From Blasia pusilla (lineage: Eukaryota; Marchantiophyta; Marchantiopsida; Blasiales): DNA of 64,000 nucleotides. This document shows positions 44,964 through 60,576 of this stretch, piece after piece. Under the pieces are notes generated by a model. The model was not told where the DNA came from, searched no databases, and saw only the letters and a program-made list of their open reading frames with translations. Numbering within the stretch: the first letter of the stretch is position 1; each line of letters opens with the position of its first letter. The stretch is from the NCBI GenBank assembly GCA_050084515.1, contig CM114271.1, positions 9,858,001 to 9,922,000 of the forward strand, written 5' to 3'. The position numbers and the translations under genes are program-made.

Positions 44964-45041
44964 CGAGAGCATCGAGAGCGTTTAGGGCGCACGCCAAGGT
45001 ATCTCCAATTCTAGGCGGGAAGAAAGCTTTTCAAATTCGAG

Positions 45042-45610
<569 letters not shown>

Positions 45611-45799
45611 TAGGGCTGCGATATTGCCATTCTGCTTCGAATTTGGTCGACAACTACGGAGAGGGATTCCTTCGTCATTTCTAGGTCAAGGAAGTGGACG
45701 AAATCAGCCAAATCAAATCAAGGATCGAAACGATTTTCCCGGGTGTTGTATCCTGCGCAAATATTATCGCTCTCGCTGTGCGGGATGCGATCGTGGAGG
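45611..45799 (+). pseudogene. Class III peroxidase exon fragment
   Basis: One frame gives VDEISQIKSRIETIFPGVVS followed by CANIIALAVRDAIVE, then GTAAGT, a splice donor at the position expected after this exon. PGVVSCA(D/N)I(L/I)ALA.RDA is the hallmark of plant secreted (class III) peroxidases. Just upstream, other frames give GCDIAILL and TERDSF, diverged matches to the GCDASILL region, so the exon is frameshifted. No heme-ligand exon is found. It is a decayed fragment within the CACTA element, on the strand opposite to the ARIADNE fragment. Confidence 0.75.
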
Positions 45800-45949
45800 T
45801 AAGTCCCTCGCCAACATGCGATCCCAATAGCGCTTGGATTCTCTTGTTGAAGGCGATAGATGGGTTTGTTCTTTGACCTGATTGTTGTGCCTCTGATCGA
45901 ATGAAGAGTATAGAGGTCCGAGTTGGAGAGAGAGAGAGAATGAATGAAT

Positions 45950-47640
<1,691 letters not shown>

Positions 47641-47849
47641 AGGTACCATATGAGAGGAGGGAGACACTCTCATATAGTGTGAGTCTTGACCAAACAACGT
47701 GTTTGTGCGGAGCTTCAAGTGCCAACCAAGAAACTCTTCACCACACAATCTACTTTACTTGATTCGATCCCCAATAGACATTACTTACCAAAGTGTAGTA
47801 GCTTTGGGCAATGAATCAAGGCTCTTGAATGTGTTGAACAATTCGGTGC

Positions 47850-50800
47850 TACCGGCTTAGCAATATCAAGATATGCTCTTGCTCTGTGTGTTGTGAAATT
47901 TTAGAGACCAAGTAATGACTAGAGGTTTCGTCCCCATCGTCACACAAGGCGCAAGAGTTTAGTTGTATTCCCATCCTGCTTTTCTTATGGTTCAAGGGGA
48001 TTGCCCCCGTCTGAACTTGAACTTGAGCCGGGTTCCCAAGCAAGGGGTTCCCGCAAATAATTCTTTAGTTACGCCCTCTCGGGATATACCATCAAAAAGA
48101 GAGGTGAGACATTTTCATGGCTTCCTCCGTCTTTGTTTCTTTGTGAGCGTTTGCCTTGCTTTGGTTATGGTATCCACGAATGCTTTCTCATCTTGCTCCC
48201 ATAGTTCAGGCCTGCTTGGGAGCTTGGATGCTTGCACAATCTCTTGAACCTTTTTCGCCCAAGATTTGACACGCTTTACGGGTCTTCTTTGGGTCCAGAT
48301 TTTCCCCATCACCTCTTTAGGATAGCGATGGGAGTCCATTGTCTCTAGCTGCCTCCGCCATTTCAACTTGGCGATGTCACGCCTATCCTCCAAGGGTTCC
48401 ACACCTAGTTCTCGATCTCTCACCAACGCTGGCATTCGTGATGAAGTTGACATCATACCCAAACGCCTTCAACCGCACAACTTCAATCCTATCCCTTTGT
48501 TTGGTGTTGGCATCCCACATCGCTACCCGTATTCTAGCGAGGGACGAATGGTATGCAAAATGACACACGCTTTACTTCGATATGATGTCCCCTAAGATCA
48601 GAGGAATCTCGTGGACCGTTCACCTTCTTGTGGCCTTTCTCGGTAGTCTTCTTGATGTGTGCATCCCACATGCAATCTTCCGAGAATTCTATGCCCAGAT
48701 AGGTGTAGGTAGCCACACGGGGATCTCTTGGTCACCCAAGTACCACTTTGTTGGTCTTGGTCCTCCTCCTTGCCATTGAAAATCATCACACCGCACTTTA
48801 GTACATTTGCCTCCATGCCCCACATGTCACACCAGATTTTGGTCGGGAGATCATCTCTTGGAGTTTCTCTCCTATTTCCTCGAGGCCACCAAAGTCGCAA
48901 ACATGAGGGCAAAAATAGAGCTGTTGCCCACCCGTATGCCTAGTCCACTATCCTCCATTTCTTCCAATAGGGAATTCACGAAAATGTTGAAGAGGGTGGG
49001 GAGAGCGGGCATCCTTGAGCCACTCCTTGCTTGATGTCGAATGTCCCACTCTTTTGGCCATTCACCGTAACTCTACTGTGTTCTAGTACATCTTCTCCAC
49101 CACCCTCCACATTTTCCCTCTCCCCGCCTTCCACAAGGCTATAAGAAAGCCCGTCACGCCATACGAGTGTCGTATGCCTTCTTGAGGTCCAAGAAGAAGC
49201 AATAGGTGGGTTTCCCCTCTTTTTCCTACCTGGATGATCCGATCAAGGTGAAGATGTGGTCCACGCATCCTTGGGCTTGCCGGAAGCCAACCTGGCCTTC
49301 CTTGATGACAATTCTCCTCCGGTGCACAGAGATCCTATTGTTGAATATACTAGAGGAGCTTCCCGACTACACTCAAGCAATGTAATACCCTCAGAGTTTC
49401 TAGGGTCTTCTCGCTCACCCTTCTTGAAGAGGTTCACGATGACTCCCATCCGCCATCTTTGTGGGATGACTTACGCTCGCTGAGACCAAGTTGAAGAGAC
49501 TCACTAGAGAACGAGCCATAGCAAAGATCGCCATACTTCAACAACTCATTCACAAGCTCATCACCACCACTTTGCTTTGTGGTTCACAAGTTCTTTGATC
49601 GCTGCTTCCACCTCAGCTCGGGAGAACCAATCATTATATGGGTTGCCCAGCTCAACCTCATCATCCGCCTTCTCCGTTGTATATTAACAAAATCCTCCAC
49701 CACCCTCTCAAGTTCCGCTCTTCAAGGGATGTCCGAGCGGGCTTCTGCTAACTCCTTGCAATGGCCTTCCAACACATGTCGATCTGTTTATTTGTGGTCA
49801 CCATTCCACCGTCTTTTCTCTTCAAGGCCTTTACGTCGTTTCTGTCCCCTGGCCTTGCTCAATTTCTGCACTTCCATCCGAACTTTTTCGATTCTCGGTG
49901 AAATTCTCATTGATGGATGAGTATGTGGCTTGGTCCATTTTCTTCTTGTGCATGCACACGAGAAGACGGGTTTCTTTGCGTAGGGCCACATACTCGCCCA
50001 CAAGGATGCATCGCCCCTGGCTTTGGCACTTGTGACATACGCTTCCCTTCGTTTGGCAATGGTCGCCTTTGAGTTCCAAGGACCACCATTTGACGGCTCT
50101 GCCGCATATTATCAATTTCCCTTCAGACAATCTCGGCGCATCTGTCACTCCACGCTCCTCCATGCCACCACCATGTCCACAGTTGTTCTTGTGAACCCAA
50201 AGGTCTTAACGGTAGATTCAATGAAAGTGTCAAATGCCAAGATATTTTCTTCCTTGCCAATGTACACCTTCTTGTTGCCCTCATCTTGAAGTCCTCTATC
50301 CTCCATTTCTTGATCACTCTCTTCACCGGGTTTGGTCAAGCATTTTAGCCTTTGTTGCAACTCTATCGGACCAATGAATGATCGATCTTCCAATGTCTAT
50401 CGCATCCATTGTGATCTTCCCTTTGCGTGTGTAGAGTTCCTCATCCACTGCCTATGTAGTCCACAATGGAGCTCTCATTCTCCTTGAAGTTGACCCTAGT
50501 CCAAGCCGGGATCCCACCTTATGCCTATCATTAAGTGCCATCGGTTGAAGTTCCCTCAACATCGTGATCACCGTGCCGTGTGCCATTGCCATTCACTCTC
50601 ACATCTCCAAACATCCTGATCTCCGCTTGGGGATCGGTGCCTTGCCCCACCTAGTTGAAGTCTCCAAAGCAAGACTATGTTCCCCTTTATCGGAACCCAA
50701 GGCAATCGGTTTTCACACTATCAAACACCGCCTCTGTTATAGCAGCAAATTCACTTTGTTTGTAGGCATGTAAATACACCCGATATACATATCCCATGAG

Positions 50801-51170
50801 TTGCACTCGGCTCGGACTTTGACCCATATCTTCGTGTTCATACTGAGCCCTGTCCGATGATCTCACACTGCCCACCATGAAGTCTCGATGAAGAACCCGA
50901 CGCCCTTCATACCTCTGTTGTTGTCCGGTCCGCACATCTTTCCAAACCATGCATAGTGTGGTACATGGGGTATCTCCATTAACTTGGTTTCCCAAGTTTC
51001 GACCTCCGCACATATGTATTTGATTTTTCAGCAAAACTTCAGCAGCCTCCCGCCGCTTCATTGCATGGGTCGATCCACGAAGTTCAGTGTACCGAACGGA
51101 GACTGTCACTAAGTGCGTTGGGGATCGGCGGGCACTTTTTGGCGTCGGTGTGGCTACTTGCGACATGGAA
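47850..51170 (-). pseudogene. LINE B: endonuclease and RT remains, second family
   Basis: Minus strand, in order: apurinic-type endonuclease pieces (about 51170-50560; GVGFFIETSWWAV, IWVKVRAECNSWDMYIGCIY), then RT pieces (about 49270-48780; CFFLDLKKAYD, LPTLFNIFVNSLLEEMEDSG, TYLGIEFSEDCMWDAHIKK near 48710), then a C-terminal Cys/His part (CALCDDGDETSSHYLV near 47950). The RT core differs clearly from LINE A. Frameshifts and stops are numerous. The 5' start and poly(A) tail were not located. Confidence 0.78.
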
Positions 51171-52120
<950 letters not shown>

Positions 52121-52191
52121 GCAGTGCCAAGCATTTGCAGCTTTAATTGAAGGAGACCGTTACAAAGTTTGAAGGATTGGGTTGCTGATAT

Positions 52192-53258
52192 TTAGTTCTG
52201 TTGCCCACCATTGGGTCTTTTGATGAGACTTGTGCTACAATGTGCACTTCTATTCCACGATATGATGTGGAGCCCTAGTGCTAGTAAGACTGAACTGGAG
52301 GCTGCATATGGAAGCGTTGGAGATGTGTTTTCTTCTACTTTGAGGTTTAGAGTGGCTGTGTGCAGGCTGCTCTCCGAAACCTTGGAAGTCCAAAAAGTTG
52401 GTTTTAGCTCCCGCAAATTCTCTGTGATACTTAAAGTTGGAGCTAGCTGCAGGTTGTTACCAACCAAAACTGCATTCTTCAAGTGTTCCTCGAGTTGTAC
52501 TAACAGAGAATTCTTAGAGTCATGCTTTTCATGAAGCAGTTGTGTTTGGCTAGTCATCTTGGCAATGTCCTCCCTCAGTTGATCAATTTCAATTTCTCCA
52601 CACTTCCTTGCAAACGGTCAAGCTTTGCAACAAGTCCTTCTGACTGTTGATAGAGCTCGCAAAATTTATTGACAGTAACTATGAGCTTGTTGATATCGTT
52701 GCCGCGTGAAAGTTATGCTGCCTTCAAAGAAGATTGCTTCTCCTCAATGACTTCCTTAAGATTTGCAACGTGCTCAGACAACTCTATTGCGTGTAATTGT
52801 AACCTAGCCATAGATTCCAATTGGGGTTCCAATTATGATATTCTCACCTAACTTGACTGTATGTAAGCTTCAGTCTCTTTAGAACGTCCTACCCAAGCAA
52901 AAACAGTATTTTCAGCTTTCCCAACTTCTTCTTGCTTTAGGTGCAAGAGCGCTTCTAGATTGAGGATTTTCTCAGATAGAATCTCAACTTGTTGATGAGC
53001 CCCTCTAAGACCAGTCAGTTAAGATTCCAATTCCACTATCTGCAACTGGCACTACTGCAACTCATTCTCAGTCTTCTCCAACTTTAATGCCAAGATTAAG
53101 TGCGATTCCTTCTCAGCCTCTATCCTACTTTGGGCATTCCTCAACTCCGTACTAAGTTGCATGGAAGTCGCCATCAGAACTTTGGCATCTTGACCAGCTA
53201 GGATTGCCTTATTCTGGGCATCAGTCACCTCTGAAACCAACCACTCAACTTTCTCCAA
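52192..53258 (-). pseudogene. Coiled-coil protein fragment
   Basis: The minus strand from 53258 reads as an almost continuous heptad-rich protein: EKVEWLVSEVTDAQNKAIL, AQSRIEAEKESHLILALKLE, then NLEALLHLKQEEVGKAENTV, NLKEVIEEKQSSLKAA and QSEGLVAKLDRLQGSVEKLK. About five stops and one or two shifts interrupt it. A 26-bp block (ccaattatgatattctcacc...) at about 52827 and 53256 shows an internal duplication. It looks like a piece of a plant long coiled-coil protein (filament-like or WPP-interacting type are possibilities). I cannot identify the parent gene. Confidence 0.6.
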
Positions 53259-53368
53259 TTATGATATTCTCACCTAACTTACAGCACTTGGTTTCACAAG
53301 CAGATGAATCAAGTATATTAAAAGTAGTTTTTTTGTACTGTTTACATGTTCACAGCGATTCGGATCGT

Positions 53369-55735
53369 TCTTGTGGATGCTACATGATGTGGTTGATGAC
53401 ACAGGTCGAGATCTGAAGAATGTGAGAGAGCACTTTGGTGATGATGTGGCGAGACTAGTGGATGGTGTGTCAAAGTTAAGTTATATCAACCAAGTATGTC
53501 CCAACCTTGTTCATGCCTATTTCTGATGAGAGTTGGTGATTTGAAAGGTTTTTCTGAATACAAATTATAGGTCAAGTCCAACAGACATGCAAGGTCCTGT
53601 CCAGGAAAGAAGGCTTGTTGCAGATATATCTAGCAAGTGGAGGGATTAATGAAGATGTGAACAGGAAAGCAGAATCTTCAAATGTTTTTTGTAGCTCTGT
53701 AGGGCGGCGGGCTTTGCTGATTGTACAATCCTCATATCTTGAACAAAATGAATAGAAAAGAATTCAGTGATCAACTGCAAATGTGGCTAATAGGTAGGGA
53801 TCTCATACTAATCACAGTAGGTATAGAGGGCAAGGGGGTTCAAGTCAAGGAATATTCAACTGGTTTCCAAATTCTGATTGGTATGATGGTTCAAGCTTCA
53901 TGCTCAAGACCTGTCTATCAAAGTGAGGAAATGGAAATCCTTTGAACAGTCCGATGAGTTGGAAGAGCCAGAGTTGGAGGGGCAAACGTGGTTCAAATAG
54001 ACTTGTTATTCGTAGTCAATTCCATTCTGCTAAATTTCAAGCCCAACATCACCTTTTTCAAAGAAAGCTGGCATTTGTTCTCCCTTAAAATAATTCCCCA
54101 TGCGAATTCATATGTTTCATTAGAGGCAATTCTGGGTCTATATTTGGGTATTGATCTACTATCTGGTACTCACTGTAGCTTTTGAGGAGGCACCGAAGGA
54201 TAATGACTTGTCAAAATTCAACATAGGCCGGTGGTTTGAGTCCAGAGGTAAGTGCACCTTGTTCCCGTGAAGTAATGACTCTGTTTTGTGTGTCATCTCT
54301 TCATTTAGTATACAAGTCATGAGTAGACTTGTAAAGAACTTAAGACTTTCCCACTAGGGGAATGCTTTTTGTTCCTCACCAACAGGTAACATTTTATTGA
54401 AGATTTTTTTTCAGGGTTTACTCTAATAGATGGTCAAGAGTTATTTGTTTAACTTTGGAGTCCAAAACAGACTTATCTCTTGGAGTTATGACAACCTCTA
54501 AAAAAGTGTAGCCTTGGTTATTTACTTGGCAACCAGGTGGACGGTTTGCGCGCGTTATGCTCTTGGGTAACATCAATGATCCTCGTGTGGTCCTCATCAA
54601 ACCGGCCGATCGTCTACACAACATGCGAACAATGTAAGTATCGTGAGAGGAAGTCGGTTCAAGTTCCCTCTTGATTTCAAACCAGCAAAAGCTCACTACT
54701 TTGGCAAACTTTTTACATGCTATGAAGTACATATTCATGTCAAAGGACTTTTCTCGAGGATATCATGATGTTGACGGTCTTGATTGCATTCGTGTGTAGT
54801 TATGCTCTCCCACCATCGAAAGCACATGTTTGAGCACAAGAAACTTTGGCGTTTGGTGCTCACCGGCATCAAGGCTTGGTGTGTGGGCCGTGAAGGCGAG
54901 CTAGAAGATCTCTGCTTTTTCTTTGTCTTGCAAGTATGTCCCAAATTCTATTTCAGATGACTTTTCAGGTTCCCCTCAAATGTTTTCTTGTCACTTTGAT
55001 GCGTGGGGGTAGGGTGGGTGGTAACTAATTATAGTTATCACTAGTTTCTGAGTTATGATGTATTGTTCTTCTTGGAGGCCCTCTCATAATGTGCCTCCAA
55101 CTTTGTCGGTGCTAGCCCAAAACCTTCGGAGACTACAAGCTGCACTAGGTGCCATATGGAGTCCACACAAAGACTGGAGGTATTTAAGGAGAATGACCAA
55201 AAGAGCTAAACGAAGAGCACTACTCTATGGTGATCTGGTGCAAGAGGAATTGGAACCCAAACCGGATCCGAAGATGAGGAAGAGTTGACAATGAAGGTGT
55301 GCATATCTCCCATAGCCTTGCAAAGAAAAGATGAAGGTGTTTTTGTAAAGTAACACCTTTAACTACATTTTGTCATCGGGTTGAAGGTACTTGGGTCGTG
55401 CAATATTCATGGTGTCGATCTGTCGGGATTGCATCCACATCATTTCAGATCATATGTTACTTATTCTCATTGCCCACCTTTGATTCTTGAACCAGAGAAA
55501 GTCGGGTGTACTTACATGTTGATTGGCTGATCAACAATAATGCAGATCTTCTTGAAGCGGTTGTGCCATTTGATATATTATTAGATCGTGAAGTAGTAGT
55601 TAGACTTGGTTCCCTGGCAATCCAGAGAGATAAGTAAGAAGAAAACAAAGGTGATACGGGATCTTTGGGTTGCCCTTGCCGCTTTGGGTGCTGTGAGGAT
55701 GCTCTTGACAAGGAGCTTCTTATTTCAACCTCGTA
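53369..55735 (+). pseudogene. RSH (RelA/SpoT homologue) pseudogene, exon remnants
   Basis: Ordered exon remnants of a plant chloroplast ppGpp synthetase/hydrolase: 53369-53493, LHDVVDDTGRDLKNVREHFG through LVDGVSKLSYINQ, ending at GTATGT; about 54184, LRRHRRIM; 54552-54634, VMLLGNINDPRVVLIKPADR then LHNMRTM, ending at GTAAGT; about 54798-54930, YALPPSKAHV and after a shift GELEDLCFFFVLQ, ending at GTATGT; about 55541, DLLEAVVPFDILLDR; and about 55655-55733, VIRDLWVALAAL then, frameshifted, CCEDALDKELLIST, ending at GTAAGT. The HD-domain metal-binding HD of the first exon is kept, but frameshifts, a stop and Leu-to-Pro in the KLADRLHNM motif destroy function. Kept splice sites show capture of genomic DNA, not a retrocopy. 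The synthetase and TGS domains are not seen. Confidence 0.85.
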
Positions 55736-56220
55736 AGTCCTCTATTCATAGTGTCAAGGGACATGAGCTCCATTGTCCAGATACAAGAGAAAGATGTTGC
55801 ATGTGGCAGTGGTTGGCTAAATCTTAACGTGAAGAGAGCATCTTTCGGCTCTTAAGCCAAGAAGTTGTGCAGACATGGCACGAAGTATCAGGGAGCTCCT
55901 TGATTATTTTACTGTGAACAAAATTGGAATGAAGGGATCTTCCTAAGAAGGAATGCTTCCGCACATGACTAAACCAAAAGAACTGACCGCTCAAACTTCC
56001 CTGTGATCCATGTGCTCAAACCTCTGCCTCCAACTATTATATATAAATAGTTTGGAAAAGAGGATTTCAATAATTCACCATATAAATGGAAAAGAGGATT
56101 TCAATAATTCAAATCCATTAATTCTTGCACCGTTCAAAAGGCATAATATACATTCCAAAGTATCCAAAATTTATTTTCCCACTAGTCATATCGATATAAT
56201 TAGCACAATACGATTCAAAA
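55736..56220. other. Unassigned stretch after the RSH remnants
   Basis: AT-rich with a short direct repeat (aaaagaggatttcaataattca near 56056 and 56091). No coding motif recognised. Confidence 0.4.
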
Positions 56221-56900
56221 ACTGAAGTAGTAAGCTTCAAGTTCTCTCTAGTCATAATTGTATGACTCATGCAGTTCTGTTGCAATGACTACATCATTTC
56301 CGCAACTCGCATAGTCATATCTTTGTGACTAAACCAGTTGTGTCCGCTTCTATAGTAGTCATGTAACTCTACTCTTCTAGTCATAGTACATGACTACATG
56401 AGTCCATACCAACATTTCAATAAAATAAAATGACTACATGAGTTGTCAACTATAACTGAATGGAGTATATTTTGGTGCATTTTGATAGGATATTCTGAAC
56501 TTTTGCACACCAACCATGACTAAAGGAGTCGTTGGTGGTAACTAGAAAAATATACACATATGACTAGATGAGTCGTACTCAAGTCCACATCATCATTGAC
56601 ATGTCACAACAATAGTCCATGTCATCAGTGACACATCATACTGAATAGTCCATGTCACTGATGATGTGTGATTATTCCACGTCATCTAAGTGACATGTCA
56701 GTCATGGCCTCATGACTACACCCTCGAGTCATATACCAACCTCCACCTAATCTGACTATCCTAGTTAGCCTAGTCGCCAAACAAATATGACTTGGCTTTT
56801 GTGTCTAAAGTAGTCGTCAATCATTGTTAGTCATGGTATCTAAAGTATGACTTATATGAGTTATATAACCTAGTCATAAAACCAAGGATTTCTTCTAGTG
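56221..56900 (-). repeat. Right terminus and subterminal repeats of the CACTA element
   Basis: About twenty TAGTCAT/ATGACTA words in both orientations occur over 680 bp, ending in ggatttcttctagtg, the inverted CACTA terminus. A further short repeat at 56580-56700 alternates ccatgtcat(c/t)agtgac and tgacatgtca. Confidence 0.82.
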
Positions 56901-56903
56901 AGC

Positions 56904-58024
56904 TAAGGGACGCACCTTGAGGAATTTACTCATGCGCTCTTGTTTAGGCGAGTGATTTGGAGAGATTAGTCAAGGATCAAGGAAGAGGCTTCATAGGGAG
57001 ATGCTATGTACTTGGGAAGACTTGACTAGCTTAGCACTTGGAGGCTTCTCGATTACCTATAATATGTGCAACCGGTTGAGTCTTTGGGACTCCAACTAAG
57101 TATTTTGCAAAGTTCAAGGTTGGGAGAGCTTCAAGATGAAGCTAGGGGAAGTGGAGTACGGAATTTTTGATGTGGGATGAGAGCAAATCACCAAATAGGC
57201 CACAGTAAGTAAGCGATTTTGATAGCTGCGATCGACATAGCCAAAGATGGGGACAAGCCCCATAGGGATAGGAAGAAGGTCATGGATCTTGAACCATCAC
57301 AAATTGGGGAAGTTTGGAGGGATGTGGAATATGAGCCCATTGATCTTGAACTCCCATAGGAATTTGAGAATATAGGTGAATGCAATGAGTTACCCGATCA
57401 AAATGAGGGTTTGGGGGATGAAACGCCAATCGGTAAAAACTCCCAGCCCAAGACTTTTGGCGATTTGTTGGAGGAACTAGACCTTGGAGGGGGAAAACGC
57501 CCATATGGGTGAGCCCAAGGAGTTATCTCAGATGGAGAAGAAGGTTTGCAAGCAATCTCGAAAGAAGGTCACCGAGGTTTAACTCCTCATGAGTTTCTAT
57601 AAGGTTCAGTGCACCGTCTTTGAGGCGTTTTTCACGTATTTGAGGATGGATAGAGGAGTTTATGGTAGAGTGCCTTCAAGGATATTGGAGGGCAGTCTCA
57701 TGAGGTCGAGGATGACCTACTAAGGCCGTGGGTAACCTCGGAGAGTAGTTTTCCCCTTCGTTACGGCTCATTTGGAGATATATATAGAAAAGCTTACTAT
57801 TTCAAGTAAGTTTCTATTATATGTTGAGTTAAATTTCCACTTTGGGAAGTGGCCCTTGACCCCCTACAGCAAGTCAAGAGCTAAGGAGGTGACTTGCGAG
57901 CATAGGTTATCATGGTGAGAGCTTGGGAGAGGAAAGGGGGTATACCCATGGAGAGAGAGCTTTGGGGCTCATTCTTTCTTTGTTGAACCTCTTGGCATGA
58001 CGCGGAGAAACTATGGTCCTCCTT
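56904..58024. other. Unassigned repeat-like DNA between CACTA element and chromovirus 2
   Basis: On the plus strand about 57225-57560 there is a weakly coding-like, stop-interrupted reading (AKDGDKPHRDRKKVMDLE, EVWRDVEYEPIDLELP, TFGDLLEELDLGGGKRPYG), continued in another frame from about 57520 (KKVCKQSRKKVTEV, YKVQCTVFEAFFTYLRMDRG). It resembles a decayed transposon protein, but I cannot name the family. Confidence 0.4.
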
Positions 58025-59029
58025 TGTCGCGACCCTCATGACCAAACAAGTGCCAAGCGGAACATCGGAACATTAGCGGGCTCACGTTAAGATGGTTTGC
58101 GCGTTGGAGTTGTCTCAAGGAGGAGACAAGAGACGAGACGCGAGCGAGAAGTCGCGTTTCAGATGTGATGGTCGCGACTCAGAAACCTGGACCAAACGCG
58201 GAATGAGACTTGAAAGAAGTCGAGTCTAGGAAGTGGGTTGCCAAAAGGAAGATCCGTATTAGGAACGCCACTAGCGTTTGAGAGTTTCCGACTGTATTTA
58301 TGGCCATAACTTTTAGCTCCGAGATGCGTTTGGAGCAGATAAGGGTGCGTTGCAAAGCTTATAGAGAGCCGGTCCAAACGCACTAAAGATCGCTGCAAAT
58401 GCATAAGCAACGGCCGAGATACGACCCAAAAACGACTGTAAGTGGAGTCGGGTTGAGGGCCACAATGAAGGGCCCGACCCTCTTTTCCCAAAGGGGAGGG
58501 GTTATTGGAGAACCCCAGAAGTACTAGTAAGGGGGAAGGTCTCCGAGAGTGCTTGGAACCCAAACCCCACTTTGGGCGCCGCGGGGCGGCTCAAGGGCAT
58601 GGAACGGAACGCGAGTTTGGGCGTTGGGTTGGAAAACCTGCACCAAGTCCATTGAGGCGATTTTAGACATCCCTCTTGGATTTCACGCCGTGACTCAATT
58701 ACTTGGGTCTCGGTTCGGAACTCACATGAGGACCGTTGAACAGTTGGGATCGCTAGGCATGCAAGTGCCGTTTCAGATCCCTGGACTAACTAGGAAGTCT
58801 CTTCCAAGTCTTGAAGGACTTGCCATGTTTTGGAAGCTAGGAACTAAGGAAGGTTGAGCTTGATGAGACGCCGAGTCGAGGACTCGGTGGGTTGGAACGC
58901 CGGTTGGCCCAGACCCGACTAACGAGAGTGCGTGTTTGGGTGTAGATTGGCGATGAGTTCGTGACCTCATCGAACGCGACGCTTCCGCAACACTAAAGAT
59001 TGACGTTCAACGAGAGTAGGGGCGCGACA
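58025..59029 (+). repeat. 5' LTR of chromovirus 2
   Basis: About 1,005 bp from TGTCGCGACCCTCATGACC to GGCGCGACA. It aligns block by block with the LTRs of chromovirus 1 but is clearly diverged. It is the best guide for recognising the old minus-strand LTR at 15654-16206. Confidence 0.9.
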
Positions 59030-59031
59030 AG

Positions 59032-59043
59032 TGGTATCAGAGC
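59032..59043 (+). other. Primer-binding site of chromovirus 2
   Basis: TGGTATCAGAGC, complementary to initiator Met-tRNA, lies two bases after the LTR. Confidence 0.9.
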
Positions 59044-59178
59044 TTATCCTTGGTGAGCGAGAACTTGGGGTCGTGGGATCAGCCGGACGCTTGGGAAATT
59101 TCAAGGTAGCGGCTAGACTCAGACGCTCGAGGAGGGACGCAAGAAACGAGGAGGAGATCTGAGTGAGTTGGCTTGGAG

Positions 59179-60575
59179 ATGGCGATCGAGGGAGAACAAC
59201 CCAAGAAGCGCCGAATCAGCGGCGTGAACGAGAGAGGAACCAATGTCGGACCGTGAAGCTATAGAGAGACGGAGACTCCCAAGAGCTGAACGCGATCATG
59301 AGGGCGTCAGGCGACTCCTTCGCGGGGCAGTGGGCCCAAACTCGGGAAAGGACGGAGTCGAGCCAGGACGTTGGACTTGTTGAAGGTGTTGGTGGAGCAG
59401 ATGTCCCAATAAAGCAAGTGGATTGCAGAGTTAGAGGCCACTCGAAACCCGAAAAGTGCGGGCAAAAACTCTGCAAGACGAACCGCCACGCCATTCACGG
59501 AGTGGGGCGCCATGAAAGTGAAGGATCTCCTACTAAATCGAATCGTACTTTGAGGCGCAGAGGGGCTGCCGAGCAGACAAGGTGACGGTAGCCGTTACTT
59601 TCTGAAGGATCATGCTCTACAATGGTGGACCGCTCAACGAGAGGAATATCTGGGCGGCCAGTCACCTCTGAGTTGGGAGGAGTTCAAGGAGTTGATTGGG
59701 GATCGGTTCACTCCGGAGTACCAAGAGTTGCGTGACACGGTGGAATGCGCGGATGCGGCGAGTGGTTCCTTGCGCGTATGTGAGGGAGTTTAGTGCGAAA
59801 CTGACTTCTAGTCCGAAGATGGATGAGCACGCGAAGAAGGCTATCTTCATTAGTGGACTCAAGCCGAGCGCTGAAAAGGCCCTTTACCGAATGCCGACGT
59901 TGCCAGAGACCTACGCGGACCTTCTGAAGCTAGCGGAGCGGATTGGGGACGATGAGGTCCAAACCCAGAAACCCTTCGAGTCAAAAGTGTTTTCGAAGAA
60001 GTCGAAAAATAAGGAGGCGTTCAAAAGAGGCTGGAGTGGGGGCCAAGACAAACCAGGAGAGTAAATGCCGCCCGGCAAAGAAAACGAGTGGAACTTCATG
60101 CCAAGTTTAAAGGAGGACAACACTCAAAGACAGAAACGGCAAGGTTGCATGCTACAACCGGGGCGAACCGGGCACTGTCGAGAGGGTGTTCAAACCGAAG
60201 GTTAGTAATGGGAGTATGATTGCGCGTTTTTGCTAAGCATCTGTTTGGGCGATATCGAGACGTCCCTTCAAGTCACCAAGAGGACGCACAATTTGGTGTA
60301 CCTAAGATCCAAGATTGCTGATCGCGATGTGTTGTTGCTCGTGGATACAGTGCTTTGCACTCCTTCCTAAGCCCGAGAATCGTGAAAGGCGGGGCTATCT
60401 ACCTCTAAGGCGGACGAGCCCATTCGAGTGGGATTTGCAGGAGGCAAGTCTCATCGGACTTGATTTGGTCTTGGGTTTGAAGAGGATGCGGGGTATTCGA
60501 GTTGAAAGAGAATTTCCAGATGCGAAATGGACGGCATTGACGGAGTTTTGGGAATACATTCCTAGATGCGTATGA
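59179..60575 (+). pseudogene. gag-protease region of chromovirus 2 (degraded)
   Basis: The N-terminus (MAIEGEQPKKRR at 59179) soon shifts frame. The capsid part is recognisable from about 59670 to 60060 (LSWEEFKELIGDRFTPEYQE, FISGLKPSAEKALYRMP, DLLKLAERIGDDEVQ). The zinc knuckle near 60145-60190 is mutated (second Cys replaced, later Cys lost) and the protease LLVDT region near 60332 is frameshifted. The order matches chromovirus 1. Confidence 0.85.
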
Positions 60576-60576
60576 G

